Source: DASZHA01 sp049644325 (lineage in GTDB: Bacteria > Chloroflexota > Dormibacteria > DASZGP01). Taken from it: a stretch of DNA of 40,328 bases. The stretch spans positions 1 through 40,328 of the forward strand of contig JBARRR010000007.1 of assembly GCA_049644325.1 (NCBI GenBank). The letters run 5' to 3'. Under the pieces are notes generated by a model, which did no database searches, was not told where the DNA came from, and worked only from the letters and a program-made list of their open reading frames with translations. The position numbers and the translations under genes were made by a program. How positions within the stretch are numbered: position 1 is the first letter of the stretch; every line of letters starts with the position of its first letter. This document shows, piece after piece, positions 30,463-37,258 of this stretch.

Positions 30463-30503
30463 CCCAAGAGAAAGGCCGCGACCCGGTCACCCGGGCCGCG
30501 GCC
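30463..30503 (-). terminator. Rho-independent terminator of the osmoprotectant operon
   Basis: Just after the substrate-binding protein stop, the minus strand has a 12-base-pair stem with one mismatch (arms at 30503-30491 and 30486-30474, loop GTGA), then TTTCTCTT. This is a classic intrinsic terminator. Confidence 0.82.
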
Positions 30504-30516
30504 TGGTTGCCGTTGT

Positions 30517-31476
30517 CTAGCTCAGGAAGCCGTTCGTGGTCAGGAAGGCCTTGGCCACGTCGTCGACCTTCATGCCATCGATCTCGACCTGCTTGTTGAG
30601 GCCGGTCATGATGTCGGTGGTCAGCTTCTGGGCCACTGGAGCCATGATGGCCGCGATCTCCGGATGGGCCTTCTGAACGCTCGACTTGAGCAGTAGGCCC
30701 ACGTTGTCCGGCGGGAAGAGCTTCTTGTCATCCTGCAGGACGTAGAGGTTGTTGGCGGCGATGGCGGAGTCGGTGGTGAAGACCTCACCGGCGGCGCACT
30801 GGCCGCTGGCGATCTGCTTCTCCGCGGTGTTGCCACCTATGTCCTTGAAGCCCGGCAGGTTGGCGTCGACGCCATACGTGGCCGCCAGGCCGGGGACACC
30901 GTCGGCGCGGGTCCTGAACTCGGACTGGATGCAGACCACTGTGTTGGGGTTGGACTTCAGGTAGGTGGCGAAGTCAGACAGGGTGGCGCCGTACTTGCTC
31001 TTGTCCGACGACTGGATCGCCAGGCCGTTGGTGTCGTTGAAGTTGGCCTGTGCGGTCCAGCAGATGCCGCGCGCCTCGTCCTTCTGCTTGGCCAGGTCAA
31101 AGGCCGCCTGAAGGTCGGTTGGGGGCTTGTCGACCGCCAGCGGACCCTGGAGCTCGGTCCCGGTGTACTGCCAGTACATGTCGATCTGCCCGGACTCCAG
31201 CGCCTGGCCCAGGGTCGGGTCCTTGGCGGTGAAGGTGGCGTCGACGGTGAAGCCGCGCTTCTCCAGCACCTGCTTGGTCATGCTCGCCAGCAGCTGCTCT
31301 TCCGCGAATCCCTTCATCCCTATCTTGAGACTGCCGCTCCCGGTGGAGCTGGCCGACCCGCCCGTGGGGCAGGTCGAGGAACCGGTAGAACCGCCGCCTG
31401 AGCTGGATGAGCTGCCGCACCCGGCAAGGATGGCCGAGCCGAGCATGGCAACGGCCATAAGCCTCCGCTTCTTCAT
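30517..31476 (-). CDS. Glycine betaine/choline-type ABC substrate-binding lipoprotein
   Basis: A 319-residue exported lipoprotein, last gene of a four-gene importer. The signal peptide MKKRRLMAVAMLG ends in the lipobox LAGC with Cys20, followed by a Ser/Gly linker to about residue 48. The mature part (LKIGMKGFAEEQLLASM, MYWQYTGTEL, FTTDSAIAANNLYVLQDDK) is the OpuAC/ProX fold, which holds quaternary amines in an aromatic cage. It carries several cysteines in the mature domain, unusual for the family and possibly disulphide-bonded. A strong ribosome binding site (GGAGGT) precedes the ATG. It starts 38 bases after the downstream permease stop. Ligand is most likely betaine or choline, but histidine-betaine-type ligands (ergothioneine) are possible. 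Confidence 0.9.
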   Translation of the reverse strand: MKKRRLMAVAMLGSAILAGCGSSSSSGGGSTGSSTCPTGGSASSTGSGSLKIGMKGFAEEQLLASMTKQVLEKRGFTVDATFTAKDPTLGQALESGQIDMYWQYTGTELQGPLAVDKPPTDLQAAFDLAKQKDEARGICWTAQANFNDTNGLAIQSSDKSKYGATLSDFATYLKSNPNTVVCIQSEFRTRADGVPGLAATYGVDANLPGFKDIGGNTAEKQIASGQCAAGEVFTTDSAIAANNLYVLQDDKKLFPPDNVGLLLKSSVQKAHPEIAAIMAPVAQKLTTDIMTGLNKQVEIDGMKVDDVAKAFLTTNGFLS

Positions 31477-31514
31477 GACACCTCCAATTGCCCGCCGTGA
31501 CGAGCGTAATTCCC

Positions 31515-32243
31515 TCAGGTTCGAGGGCTAACCGCACGCTCGACGAGGCCGAGCGCCCAATCCGCCAGCAAGGCTAGCGCAGACACGATCACCGCGCCGA
31601 CCAGGATCGGCCGCGGATGGTACAGGTTCCCGGAGTTGATCAGGTCGCCGAGACCGCCGCCGCCGACGAAGTTGGCCAGGGTGGCGGTCCCCACCACCAG
31701 TACCAGCGACACCCGCAGCCCGGCGAAGATCACGGGGGAGGCCAGCGGCAGCTGCACCCGTGCCAGCGTTTGCAGCTGCGTCATGCCCATGCCCCTGGCC
31801 GCCTCAATGGCCGCCGGGTCCACGCCCTGCAGTCCCACCAGGGTGTTGCGCAGGATGGGCAGGAGCGCGTACAGCACCAGGGCCGTCACCGGACCCTTGA
31901 TGCCCAGCCCGAAGAAGGTCAGCCCCAGGGCCAGGATGCCGATGCTGGGCACCGCCTGGCCGAGGTTGGCGACCAGGAAGACGGGGAGGCTTACCAGCCG
32001 GCCCGCGTTGGCCATCAGCACCCCCAACGGCAGGCCGACCACTGCCGCCAGGGTGAACGAGATGCCGACTATCTCGAGGTGCTGGAGGAGGCGGCTGGTG
32101 ATGAAGGTCTGGCTGAGGACGCTGGCCTCGGTGATCCGGCTGGGGGTCGATTGGATGTAGAGGTACAGCCCCAGCAGCAGCAGCGCCACCGCGACCGGGG
32201 TGCCCACCAGCCGGACCCAGCCCGGGCTCCTGAGGGTGGTCAC
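31515..32243 (-). CDS. Osmoprotectant ABC transporter permease (second permease)
   Basis: A 242-residue permease with about six membrane segments. The cytoplasmic coupling motif is EAARGMGMTQLQTLARVQLP, which contacts the ATPase. The GTATLANFVGGGGLGDLINSG segment is typical of OpuC/OsmW/YehW-type permeases. The importer has two unlike permeases (this and 33214-33891) on either side of the ATPase gene. It overlaps the ATPase stop by 4 bases (ATGA). Substrate enters from the binding lipoprotein encoded next. Confidence 0.9.
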   Translation of the reverse strand: MTTLRSPGWVRLVGTPVAVALLLLGLYLYIQSTPSRITEASVLSQTFITSRLLQHLEIVGISFTLAAVVGLPLGVLMANAGRLVSLPVFLVANLGQAVPSIGILALGLTFFGLGIKGPVTALVLYALLPILRNTLVGLQGVDPAAIEAARGMGMTQLQTLARVQLPLASPVIFAGLRVSLVLVVGTATLANFVGGGGLGDLINSGNLYHPRPILVGAVIVSALALLADWALGLVERAVSPRT

Positions 32244-33217
32244 CGGCCGAGCGCCACGATGGCCTGGGCGTCGAGGATGCCCACCAGGTCCGCGCCGCCC
32301 TCACCCCCTGGGCGCCGGACCACGGCAACCCTGCCGTCGGGCGAGCGCAGCACACCGTCGAGGGCATCGCGGAGGGTGCCGGAGACGTCGATGGCGACGT
32401 CGGGCGGTGCCGCCCCCCCGTCCGGCGGATGCCCGCCATTGGCCGGCGGGATCTGCAGCGACGCCAGCGGGATCAGCCCCAGCCGTCGCACCAGCCGCCC
32501 GGCGCCGAGGAAGCCCTCGACGTAATCGGAGGCCGGCTTGGCCAGCAGCTCCGCTGGGGTGGCGTACTGGGCGATGGTGCCGTTGGGGTTGTAGAGCGCC
32601 ACCCGGTCGCCCAGCTTGATCGCCTCGTCGATGTCGTGGGTGACGAAGATGATGGTCTTGCGGACGATGCGCTGGAGGCGCAGGAGCTCGTCCTGGAGGC
32701 GGTCTCGGGTCACCGGGTCGATGGCCCCGAAGGGCTCGTCCATGAGCAGCATGTTGGGGTCGACACCGAGCGCTCGGGCCACGCCGACGCGCTGCCGCTG
32801 GCCGCCGCTGAGCTCGTCGGGGAGCCGCTTACCGTACTCCTCATACGGCAGGCCGATGAGGTCCATCAGCTCCTCGGTGCGCTTGCGGACCCGCTCCCGA
32901 TCCCAGCCGTTCAGCTTCATGACCGTGGCCACGTTCTCGGCGACCGTCAGGTGGGGAAAGAGCCCGACCTGCTGGATGACGTAGCCGATGGAACGGCGCA
33001 GCTGGGTCACAGGGACGGTGCCGGTGTCGACGCCGTCGATTTCGATGACACCATCCGACGGCTCGATTAGGCGGTTGATCATCTTCAGGGTCGTGGTCTT
33101 GCCACACCCCGAGGGACCCACCAACATCACCGCCTCGCCGCTCTTGATGACCAGGTCGAGGTGGTCGACCGCGACCTGCTCCTCGTAGCGCTTGGTAACG
33201 CCCTTGAACTCGATCAT
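32240..33217 (-). CDS. Osmoprotectant ABC transporter ATP-binding protein
   Basis: A 325-residue ATPase. Walker A is GPSGCGKTTTL (about residues 34-44), the signature LSGGQRQRVGVARAL, Walker B LLMDEPFGAID, and the switch His is in IFVTHDIDEA. After the catalytic domain, residues about 245-325 form a short tail with IDVSGTLRDALDGVLRSPDGRVAVV, a single degenerate CBS-like unit; OpuA-type ATPases usually carry two CBS domains that sense ionic strength or cyclic di-AMP. The Gly/Pro-rich linker before it may be a deletion scar. It overlaps the first permease by 4 bases and the second by 4, so the three are translated together. Confidence 0.92.
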   Translation of the reverse strand: MIEFKGVTKRYEEQVAVDHLDLVIKSGEAVMLVGPSGCGKTTTLKMINRLIEPSDGVIEIDGVDTGTVPVTQLRRSIGYVIQQVGLFPHLTVAENVATVMKLNGWDRERVRKRTEELMDLIGLPYEEYGKRLPDELSGGQRQRVGVARALGVDPNMLLMDEPFGAIDPVTRDRLQDELLRLQRIVRKTIIFVTHDIDEAIKLGDRVALYNPNGTIAQYATPAELLAKPASDYVEGFLGAGRLVRRLGLIPLASLQIPPANGGHPPDGGAAPPDVAIDVSGTLRDALDGVLRSPDGRVAVVRRPGGEGGADLVGILDAQAIVALGR

Positions 33218-33891
33218 GTGGCGGCCGCCGCGGTGATTCGCCCTCGGCTGATCAGCCGCTGAATGACGGCCAGGCTGGCGTCGGCGGCAATCCCGATGGC
33301 GGCCACGAAGAGGACGCCGGTGATGATGGCGGCGCGGTTGGGGGTGGATGAGCCGACTGCGTCTAGGATGGTGCGGCCCAGGTTGTTGCTGGCCAGGGCG
33401 GCGCCGACGGTGGCGATCGCGGTGACCATGACCGTGGCCTGCCGGATGCCGCCGAGAATGACCGGGAGGGCCAGGGGCAGCTCAACCCGGAGCAGCGTCT
33501 GCAGCGGCCGCATGCCCATGCCACGTGCCGCTTCGAGCACCGCCGGGTTGACCGCCTTCAGCCCGGTTCGGGCGTTGCGGATGATGGGCAGCTGGGCGTA
33601 GAGCACCAGGCCGGCGATCGTCGGCGGGTCGCCGAATGCCAGCGACGGGTCGATGAAGTTGAGGATGAAGAGCGAGATCAGGTTGAAGAGGGCGAAGCTG
33701 GGGATGGTCAGGAGGATGCTGGCCAGGCCCATGATGAATTCGCCGAAGCGGTCCGAACGCGCCGCCAGGATTCCCAACGGCAGCCCGGTGGCCACCGAGA
33801 GCAGCACCGTCACGGCCACGATGTAGACCTGGGTCAGCGCCTGGGTCTGGAGCTCCGGCCCGTGCTGGTTGAGGTATCCGAGGATGTCCAT
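33214..33891 (-). CDS. Osmoprotectant ABC transporter permease (first permease)
   Basis: A 225-residue permease with about six membrane segments and the coupling motif EAARGMGMRPLQTLLRVELP. GAALASNNLGRTILDA replaces the glycine loop of its partner. It is the first gene of the importer operon. The ATG at 33891 has no strong ribosome binding site (GTAGGG just before it). A 16-base palindrome lies 29 bases upstream, and TATCCT at 33956-33951 is a candidate -10. Expression is probably controlled by osmotic or ligand signals through that region; nothing more can be read directly. Confidence 0.9.
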   Translation of the reverse strand: MDILGYLNQHGPELQTQALTQVYIVAVTVLLSVATGLPLGILAARSDRFGEFIMGLASILLTIPSFALFNLISLFILNFIDPSLAFGDPPTIAGLVLYAQLPIIRNARTGLKAVNPAVLEAARGMGMRPLQTLLRVELPLALPVILGGIRQATVMVTAIATVGAALASNNLGRTILDAVGSSTPNRAAIITGVLFVAAIGIAADASLAVIQRLISRGRITAAAAT

Positions 33892-34037
33892 CCCTACGCT
33901 TCTCTACCCTTGGCGTGGCGAGGGGACATCCCCTCCAGTCGAAGGAATTAAGGATAGAGGGGAATCACATATTCCATCGGTAGCTGCAACCGCACTTACC
34001 CTCTATAGGTGAGGTCACCGGCCAGCCTGATCGAGGA
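33892..34037. promoter_or_regulatory. Divergent control region, osmoprotectant importer and EamA transporter
   Basis: It has lower GC than its surroundings and TATCCT facing left and TATAGG (34004-34009) facing right. The right-facing element would give a leader of about 20 bases with GAGGAG at the GTG start. The palindrome above is inside it. Confidence 0.45.
33920..33935. promoter_or_regulatory. Operator-like palindrome GAGGGGA-CA-TCCCCTC
   Basis: A perfect 7-base inverted repeat with a 2-base spacer lies between the importer operon and its candidate -10 (TATCCT, 33956-33951). It could be a repressor site just downstream of the transcription start, or a hairpin in the leader. Confidence 0.38.
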
Positions 34038-34949
34038 GTGAAGCCAAAGGAGTACCTGACCCTTCTCCTGCTGGCGGCGATCTGGGGGGCCTCATTCCTC
34101 TTCATCAAGATCGCGGTGGGCGAGATGTCGCCCGTCGTGCTGGTCTTCGGGCGCTGCCTGGCGGCGGCTGCCGGGCTCCTGCTGGTGCTGGTCATCAGCC
34201 GCGTTCCCCTCAGGACGCTGCGCCGCCACTGGAAGACCGGGCTCTTCATCGCGATCTTCAACGCGGCCCTGCCGTATACCCTGATCGCGTTCGGGGAGCA
34301 GTACATCGACAGCTCGCTGGCCGGCATCCTCAACGCGACCGCGCCGATGTGGACGGTGGTGCTGGCGCCATTCTGGGCGGAGGCCGACCGGATCACAGCC
34401 CGGACCGTCGTCGGGCTGGTGGTCGGCTTTGCCGGCATCGTCGTCCTGGCGCGCCCCACCGGCAACGTCTTCAGCTCCAGCTCGCTGGGCATCCTCGCCG
34501 TGGTCGCCGCAACCCTCAGCTATGCGCTCGCCACCCACTTCTCCAAGCGCCATTTCCAGGACACCCCGCCGCAGGTCCCGGCCTTCCTGCAGTGCATTGG
34601 CGCGGCGGTGGTGCTGGCCCCGCTGGCGCTGCTGTTCCGCCCCGAGCATGTGCCACCGCTGGGCACCATCGCCGCCGTCGTCTGGCTTGGCCTGGGCGCC
34701 ACCGGACTGGCCATGATCCTTTCCTTCTGGCTGATCAAGCGGGTGGGTGCCAGCCGCACCATCGTCGTCACCTACCTGATCCCGCCCGTCGCCCTCCTAT
34801 GGGGCATCACCCTCCTCCACGAGCGCATCGGGATCGAGGTGGTGATCGCGCTCGGCCTGATCCTAGGCGGTGTCTTCCTGATCACCCGGCCGGGGCCCGC
34901 TCGCGCGCTTCCCACCGAGGTCGAGGCCGAGCTGCCGGCCGCCGTCTGA
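34038..34949 (+). CDS. EamA/DMT-superfamily transporter
   Basis: A 303-residue membrane protein with ten hydrophobic segments in two EamA repeats (LLLLAAIWGASFLFIKIAVG in the first, LGLGATGLAMILSFWLIKRV in the second), typical of drug/metabolite exporters that move amino acids, nucleobases or amines out of the cell. The substrate is unknown. It starts with GTG 34038. It is divergent from the osmoprotectant importer, so a link to amine or amino-acid flux is possible. A hairpin with a T-run follows its stop. Confidence 0.88.
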   Translation: MKPKEYLTLLLLAAIWGASFLFIKIAVGEMSPVVLVFGRCLAAAAGLLLVLVISRVPLRTLRRHWKTGLFIAIFNAALPYTLIAFGEQYIDSSLAGILNATAPMWTVVLAPFWAEADRITARTVVGLVVGFAGIVVLARPTGNVFSSSSLGILAVVAATLSYALATHFSKRHFQDTPPQVPAFLQCIGAAVVLAPLALLFRPEHVPPLGTIAAVVWLGLGATGLAMILSFWLIKRVGASRTIVVTYLIPPVALLWGITLLHERIGIEVVIALGLILGGVFLITRPGPARALPTEVEAELPAAV

Positions 34950-34960
34950 ACCTCGGGTCA

Positions 34961-34980
34961 CGGGCCCCAGCCCGGCTTTT
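34961..34980 (+). terminator. Short intrinsic terminator after the EamA gene
   Basis: CGGGC, loop CCCA, GCCCG, then GCTTTT lies 12 bases after the stop. The stem is only five base pairs, so the terminator may be leaky into the Lgt gene. Confidence 0.45.
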
Positions 34981-34982
34981 GG

Positions 34983-34988
34983 CATGAT
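34983..34988 (+). promoter_or_regulatory. Candidate -10 hexamer CATGAT before the Lgt gene
   Basis: CATGAT lies 6 bases before ATG 34995, with no ribosome binding site. It is one base off the TATGAT form and fits the leaderless pattern only weakly. Confidence 0.3.
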
Positions 34989-34994
34989 CTATCG

Positions 34995-35858
34995 ATGCTC
35001 GCCGTGATAACCCAACCCCTCGACCCGGTCCTGCAGCTGGGACCGGTGCCGATCCACTGGTACGGCCTGGGCTACGCCATCGCCTTCCTGGTCGGCTTCC
35101 GGCTGGTCGTCCCCTACATGACCAGGCGTGGCGTCAGCGACAAGGACGCCAACAACCTGGTGTGGTGGTGCATCGTCATGGGGATCATCGGCGGGCGTCT
35201 GTACTTCGTCCTGCAGCAGCCCAACATCGTCGACTACCTGCGCAACCCGGTCCGGGTGATCGCGGTGTGGGAGGGGGGCATGGCCTTCTTCGGCTCGCTG
35301 ATCGCGGTCCTGGTCACGGTCATGGTCTTCGCCTACGTCAAGCGCCTCAGTGTCTGGGTGCTGCTTGACGCCGCCGTCCTCTTCGGCACGCTGCCCCACG
35401 CCATCGGCCGGCTGGGCAACATCATCAATGGCGACATCCTCGGGCCCCCCTCCGACCTGCCCTGGGCGGTGCGCTACACCAGCCCGCAGACGTTCGCCCC
35501 GCAGGTCGGGGTAGCCTACCAGCCGGCGGGCGCATACGAGATGCTGATCTCGCTGGGTATCTTCGCCCTCATCCTCTTTGTCATCAGCCGGCGGCCACGT
35601 GCTGGGACGGCGGCACTGGTGTGGGGCATCGCCTACTCGGTGGCCCAGTTCGGCATCTTCTTCGTGCGCGCCACCGAGCCGGTGGTCGCCTTTGGGCTCA
35701 AGCAGGCCCAGGTCACGGCATTGGCTGTCCTGCTGGTGCTGGTCCCGGTGGTGGCCCTGGTCCGCGCCCGCTACCCCGACATCTGGGCCAACCGGGACAT
35801 CGCGCGTGACGACGACGTCGCCCCGCTCACGCCGCGGGCGCAGAAGGAGGCAGGCTGA
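34995..35858 (+). CDS. lgt: Prolipoprotein diacylglyceryl transferase homologue
   Basis: A 287-residue, seven-helix membrane protein of the Lgt family, which moves diacylglycerol from phosphatidylglycerol to the lipobox cysteine. Family landmarks are IHWYGLGYAIAF, GRLYFVLQ, the Lgt signature GRLGNIINGD (Arg139, Asn142) and an Arg near residue 225 (FFVRATEP), matching the important E. coli Arg143, Asn146 and Arg239. However, the loop that reads GGMSFHGG in E. coli, with the essential His103, reads GGMAFFGS here, so Phe stands at that position. The later RHPSQLYE region reads YQPAGAYE. It may be a divergent but active Lgt or a paralogue with another acceptor. It overlaps the amidase start by one base. 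Confidence 0.88.
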   Translation: MLAVITQPLDPVLQLGPVPIHWYGLGYAIAFLVGFRLVVPYMTRRGVSDKDANNLVWWCIVMGIIGGRLYFVLQQPNIVDYLRNPVRVIAVWEGGMAFFGSLIAVLVTVMVFAYVKRLSVWVLLDAAVLFGTLPHAIGRLGNIINGDILGPPSDLPWAVRYTSPQTFAPQVGVAYQPAGAYEMLISLGIFALILFVISRRPRAGTAALVWGIAYSVAQFGIFFVRATEPVVAFGLKQAQVTALAVLLVLVPVVALVRARYPDIWANRDIARDDDVAPLTPRAQKEAG

Positions 35859-37258
35859 TGGAGTACGTCGGCCGCACCGCCATCGAGCTGGCTGAGCTGG
35901 TCCGGGGCGGTCGGGCCAAGCCTTCCGAGATCGTCGCCGAGCACCTGGCCCAGGTCGACGCAATGGAGCCGCGGGTGCACGCGTTCCTTAGCCTCCGCGG
36001 CGAGAAGGCGCTGGCCGAGGCACGCGAGCTGGACGACCGCTCTGACCTCGGCGAGCTGCCGCTGGCGGGGGTGCCGATCGCCATGAAGGACTCGGTGGCG
36101 GTCGCCGGCGAGCCGACGCGGCTGGGCAGCCTGGCCACCTCCGACGCGCCTGACACCGAGGACGACGAGCTCACCCGTCGGGTGCGCGCTGCCGGGGCGG
36201 TGGTCATCGGCAAGACTCGCCAGCCGGAGATGGCGATCTGGCACTTCACCGACTCCAACTTCGGCACCACCCGCAACCCCTGGAACCTGGAGCGCGCGCC
36301 AGGCGGCTCCAGCGGCGGCGCCGCGGCGGCAGTGGCCTCGGCCATGCTGCCCATTGCCCAGGCCTCTGACGGCGCCGGCTCGATCCGCATTCCAGCCGCT
36401 TTCAGCGGCCTGTTCGGGATCAAGCCAGGACCCGGCGTGGTGCCCCTGGCCGGTGGCCACACCGAGCACTGGTTCGGCATGTCGCAGTACGGCCCCCTGG
36501 CCACCACCGTTGCCGATGCCGCGCTGCTGCTCGACGTGCTCGCCGGGACCGATCGCTACCGCGAGGTGCGGCCGCCGGCGCGGTCGCTGCGGGTGGCCGT
36601 GTCCACCCGGCCGCCGCTGATCGGGTTGCGGACCGACCGCCAGGTTCGGAGAGCCACCGAGGCAGTTGCGGACGCACTCCGCGACGCCGGCCACACCATC
36701 ATCCTGACCGACCCGCCGTACAGCACTCGAATGGGTCTGGCGATCGTCCAGCGCTTCTACGGTGGCGTGGCCCACGAGGTGGACAAGCTCGGGCTGCCGA
36801 TGGACAAGCTCGAGCCACGAACCCAGACGATGGTGAAGCTCGGCCGTCGCATCCTCAACCGCTTCCCGGTGCCCGACACCCGCGGCGACGAGTGGTGCGA
36901 TCGCTTCACCACCTGGTTCACCGACTATGACGTCCTGGTCCTGCCGACCACTGCGAGGCCCTGGGTGCCGGCCGACGGCTGGCTTGGCAAGGGCTTCGCC
37001 ACCACCTTCAACAACGCGACCAACCACACCCCCTTCACCTCACCCTGGAACCTGGCTTCCTTCCCAGCGGCGTCGGTGCCGGGCGTGATGACCGACGACG
37101 GCTTCCCCGTTGGCGTGCAGATCGTGGCGCCGCGCGGCGGCGAAGCCCTGGTGCTGTCGGTGGCCAAGCAGGTCGAGGACCTGATGCCCTGGCCGCGCCA
37201 CGCGCCCCTGGCCGGTATCGAGTCGCGGGTGGCGGGGCCGAGCCCGGTTCCCGCCTAG
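35858..37258 (+). CDS. Amidase signature family enzyme
   Basis: A 466-residue amidase. The Ser-Ser-Lys triad is complete: Lys77 in PIAMKDS, cis-Ser151 in PGGSSGG and nucleophile Ser175 in GAGSIRIPAAFSG, the last two 24 residues apart as in FAAH. The GatA-like core is followed by a C-terminal part with TTARPWVPADGWLGKG and the SPWNLASFPAASVP segment. It acts on an amide (the family spans GatA, nylon hydrolase and acylamidases), but there is no gatB/gatC nearby, so transamidation of tRNA is unlikely. Coupling to Lgt by TGATG is noted. Its 3' end overlaps the convergent sensor gene by 4 bases. Confidence 0.9.
   Translation: MEYVGRTAIELAELVRGGRAKPSEIVAEHLAQVDAMEPRVHAFLSLRGEKALAEARELDDRSDLGELPLAGVPIAMKDSVAVAGEPTRLGSLATSDAPDTEDDELTRRVRAAGAVVIGKTRQPEMAIWHFTDSNFGTTRNPWNLERAPGGSSGGAAAAVASAMLPIAQASDGAGSIRIPAAFSGLFGIKPGPGVVPLAGGHTEHWFGMSQYGPLATTVADAALLLDVLAGTDRYREVRPPARSLRVAVSTRPPLIGLRTDRQVRRATEAVADALRDAGHTIILTDPPYSTRMGLAIVQRFYGGVAHEVDKLGLPMDKLEPRTQTMVKLGRRILNRFPVPDTRGDEWCDRFTTWFTDYDVLVLPTTARPWVPADGWLGKGFATTFNNATNHTPFTSPWNLASFPAASVPGVMTDDGFPVGVQIVAPRGGEALVLSVAKQVEDLMPWPRHAPLAGIESRVAGPSPVPA

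Larger units (their letters stand above)
30171..30516. other. Gene-free 346-base gap with terminators and a candidate structured RNA
   Basis: No supported gene lies here; apparent frames are GC-driven. It holds the converging ends of the GT87 and osmoprotectant operons, two rho-independent terminators, several perfect inverted repeats and a promoter-like pair (TTGACC and TAAGAC) on the minus strand, listed separately. Confidence 0.7.

Noticed and set aside
30213..30696. Short plus-strand frames crossing the gap and the end of the substrate-binding gene
   Set aside because: They overlap terminators and a confirmed lipoprotein gene, with no family features or ribosome binding site.
35771..37027. 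Open minus-strand frame of 418 codons opposite the amidase
   Set aside because: It is antisense to a gene with a complete amidase triad and has no recognisable motif.
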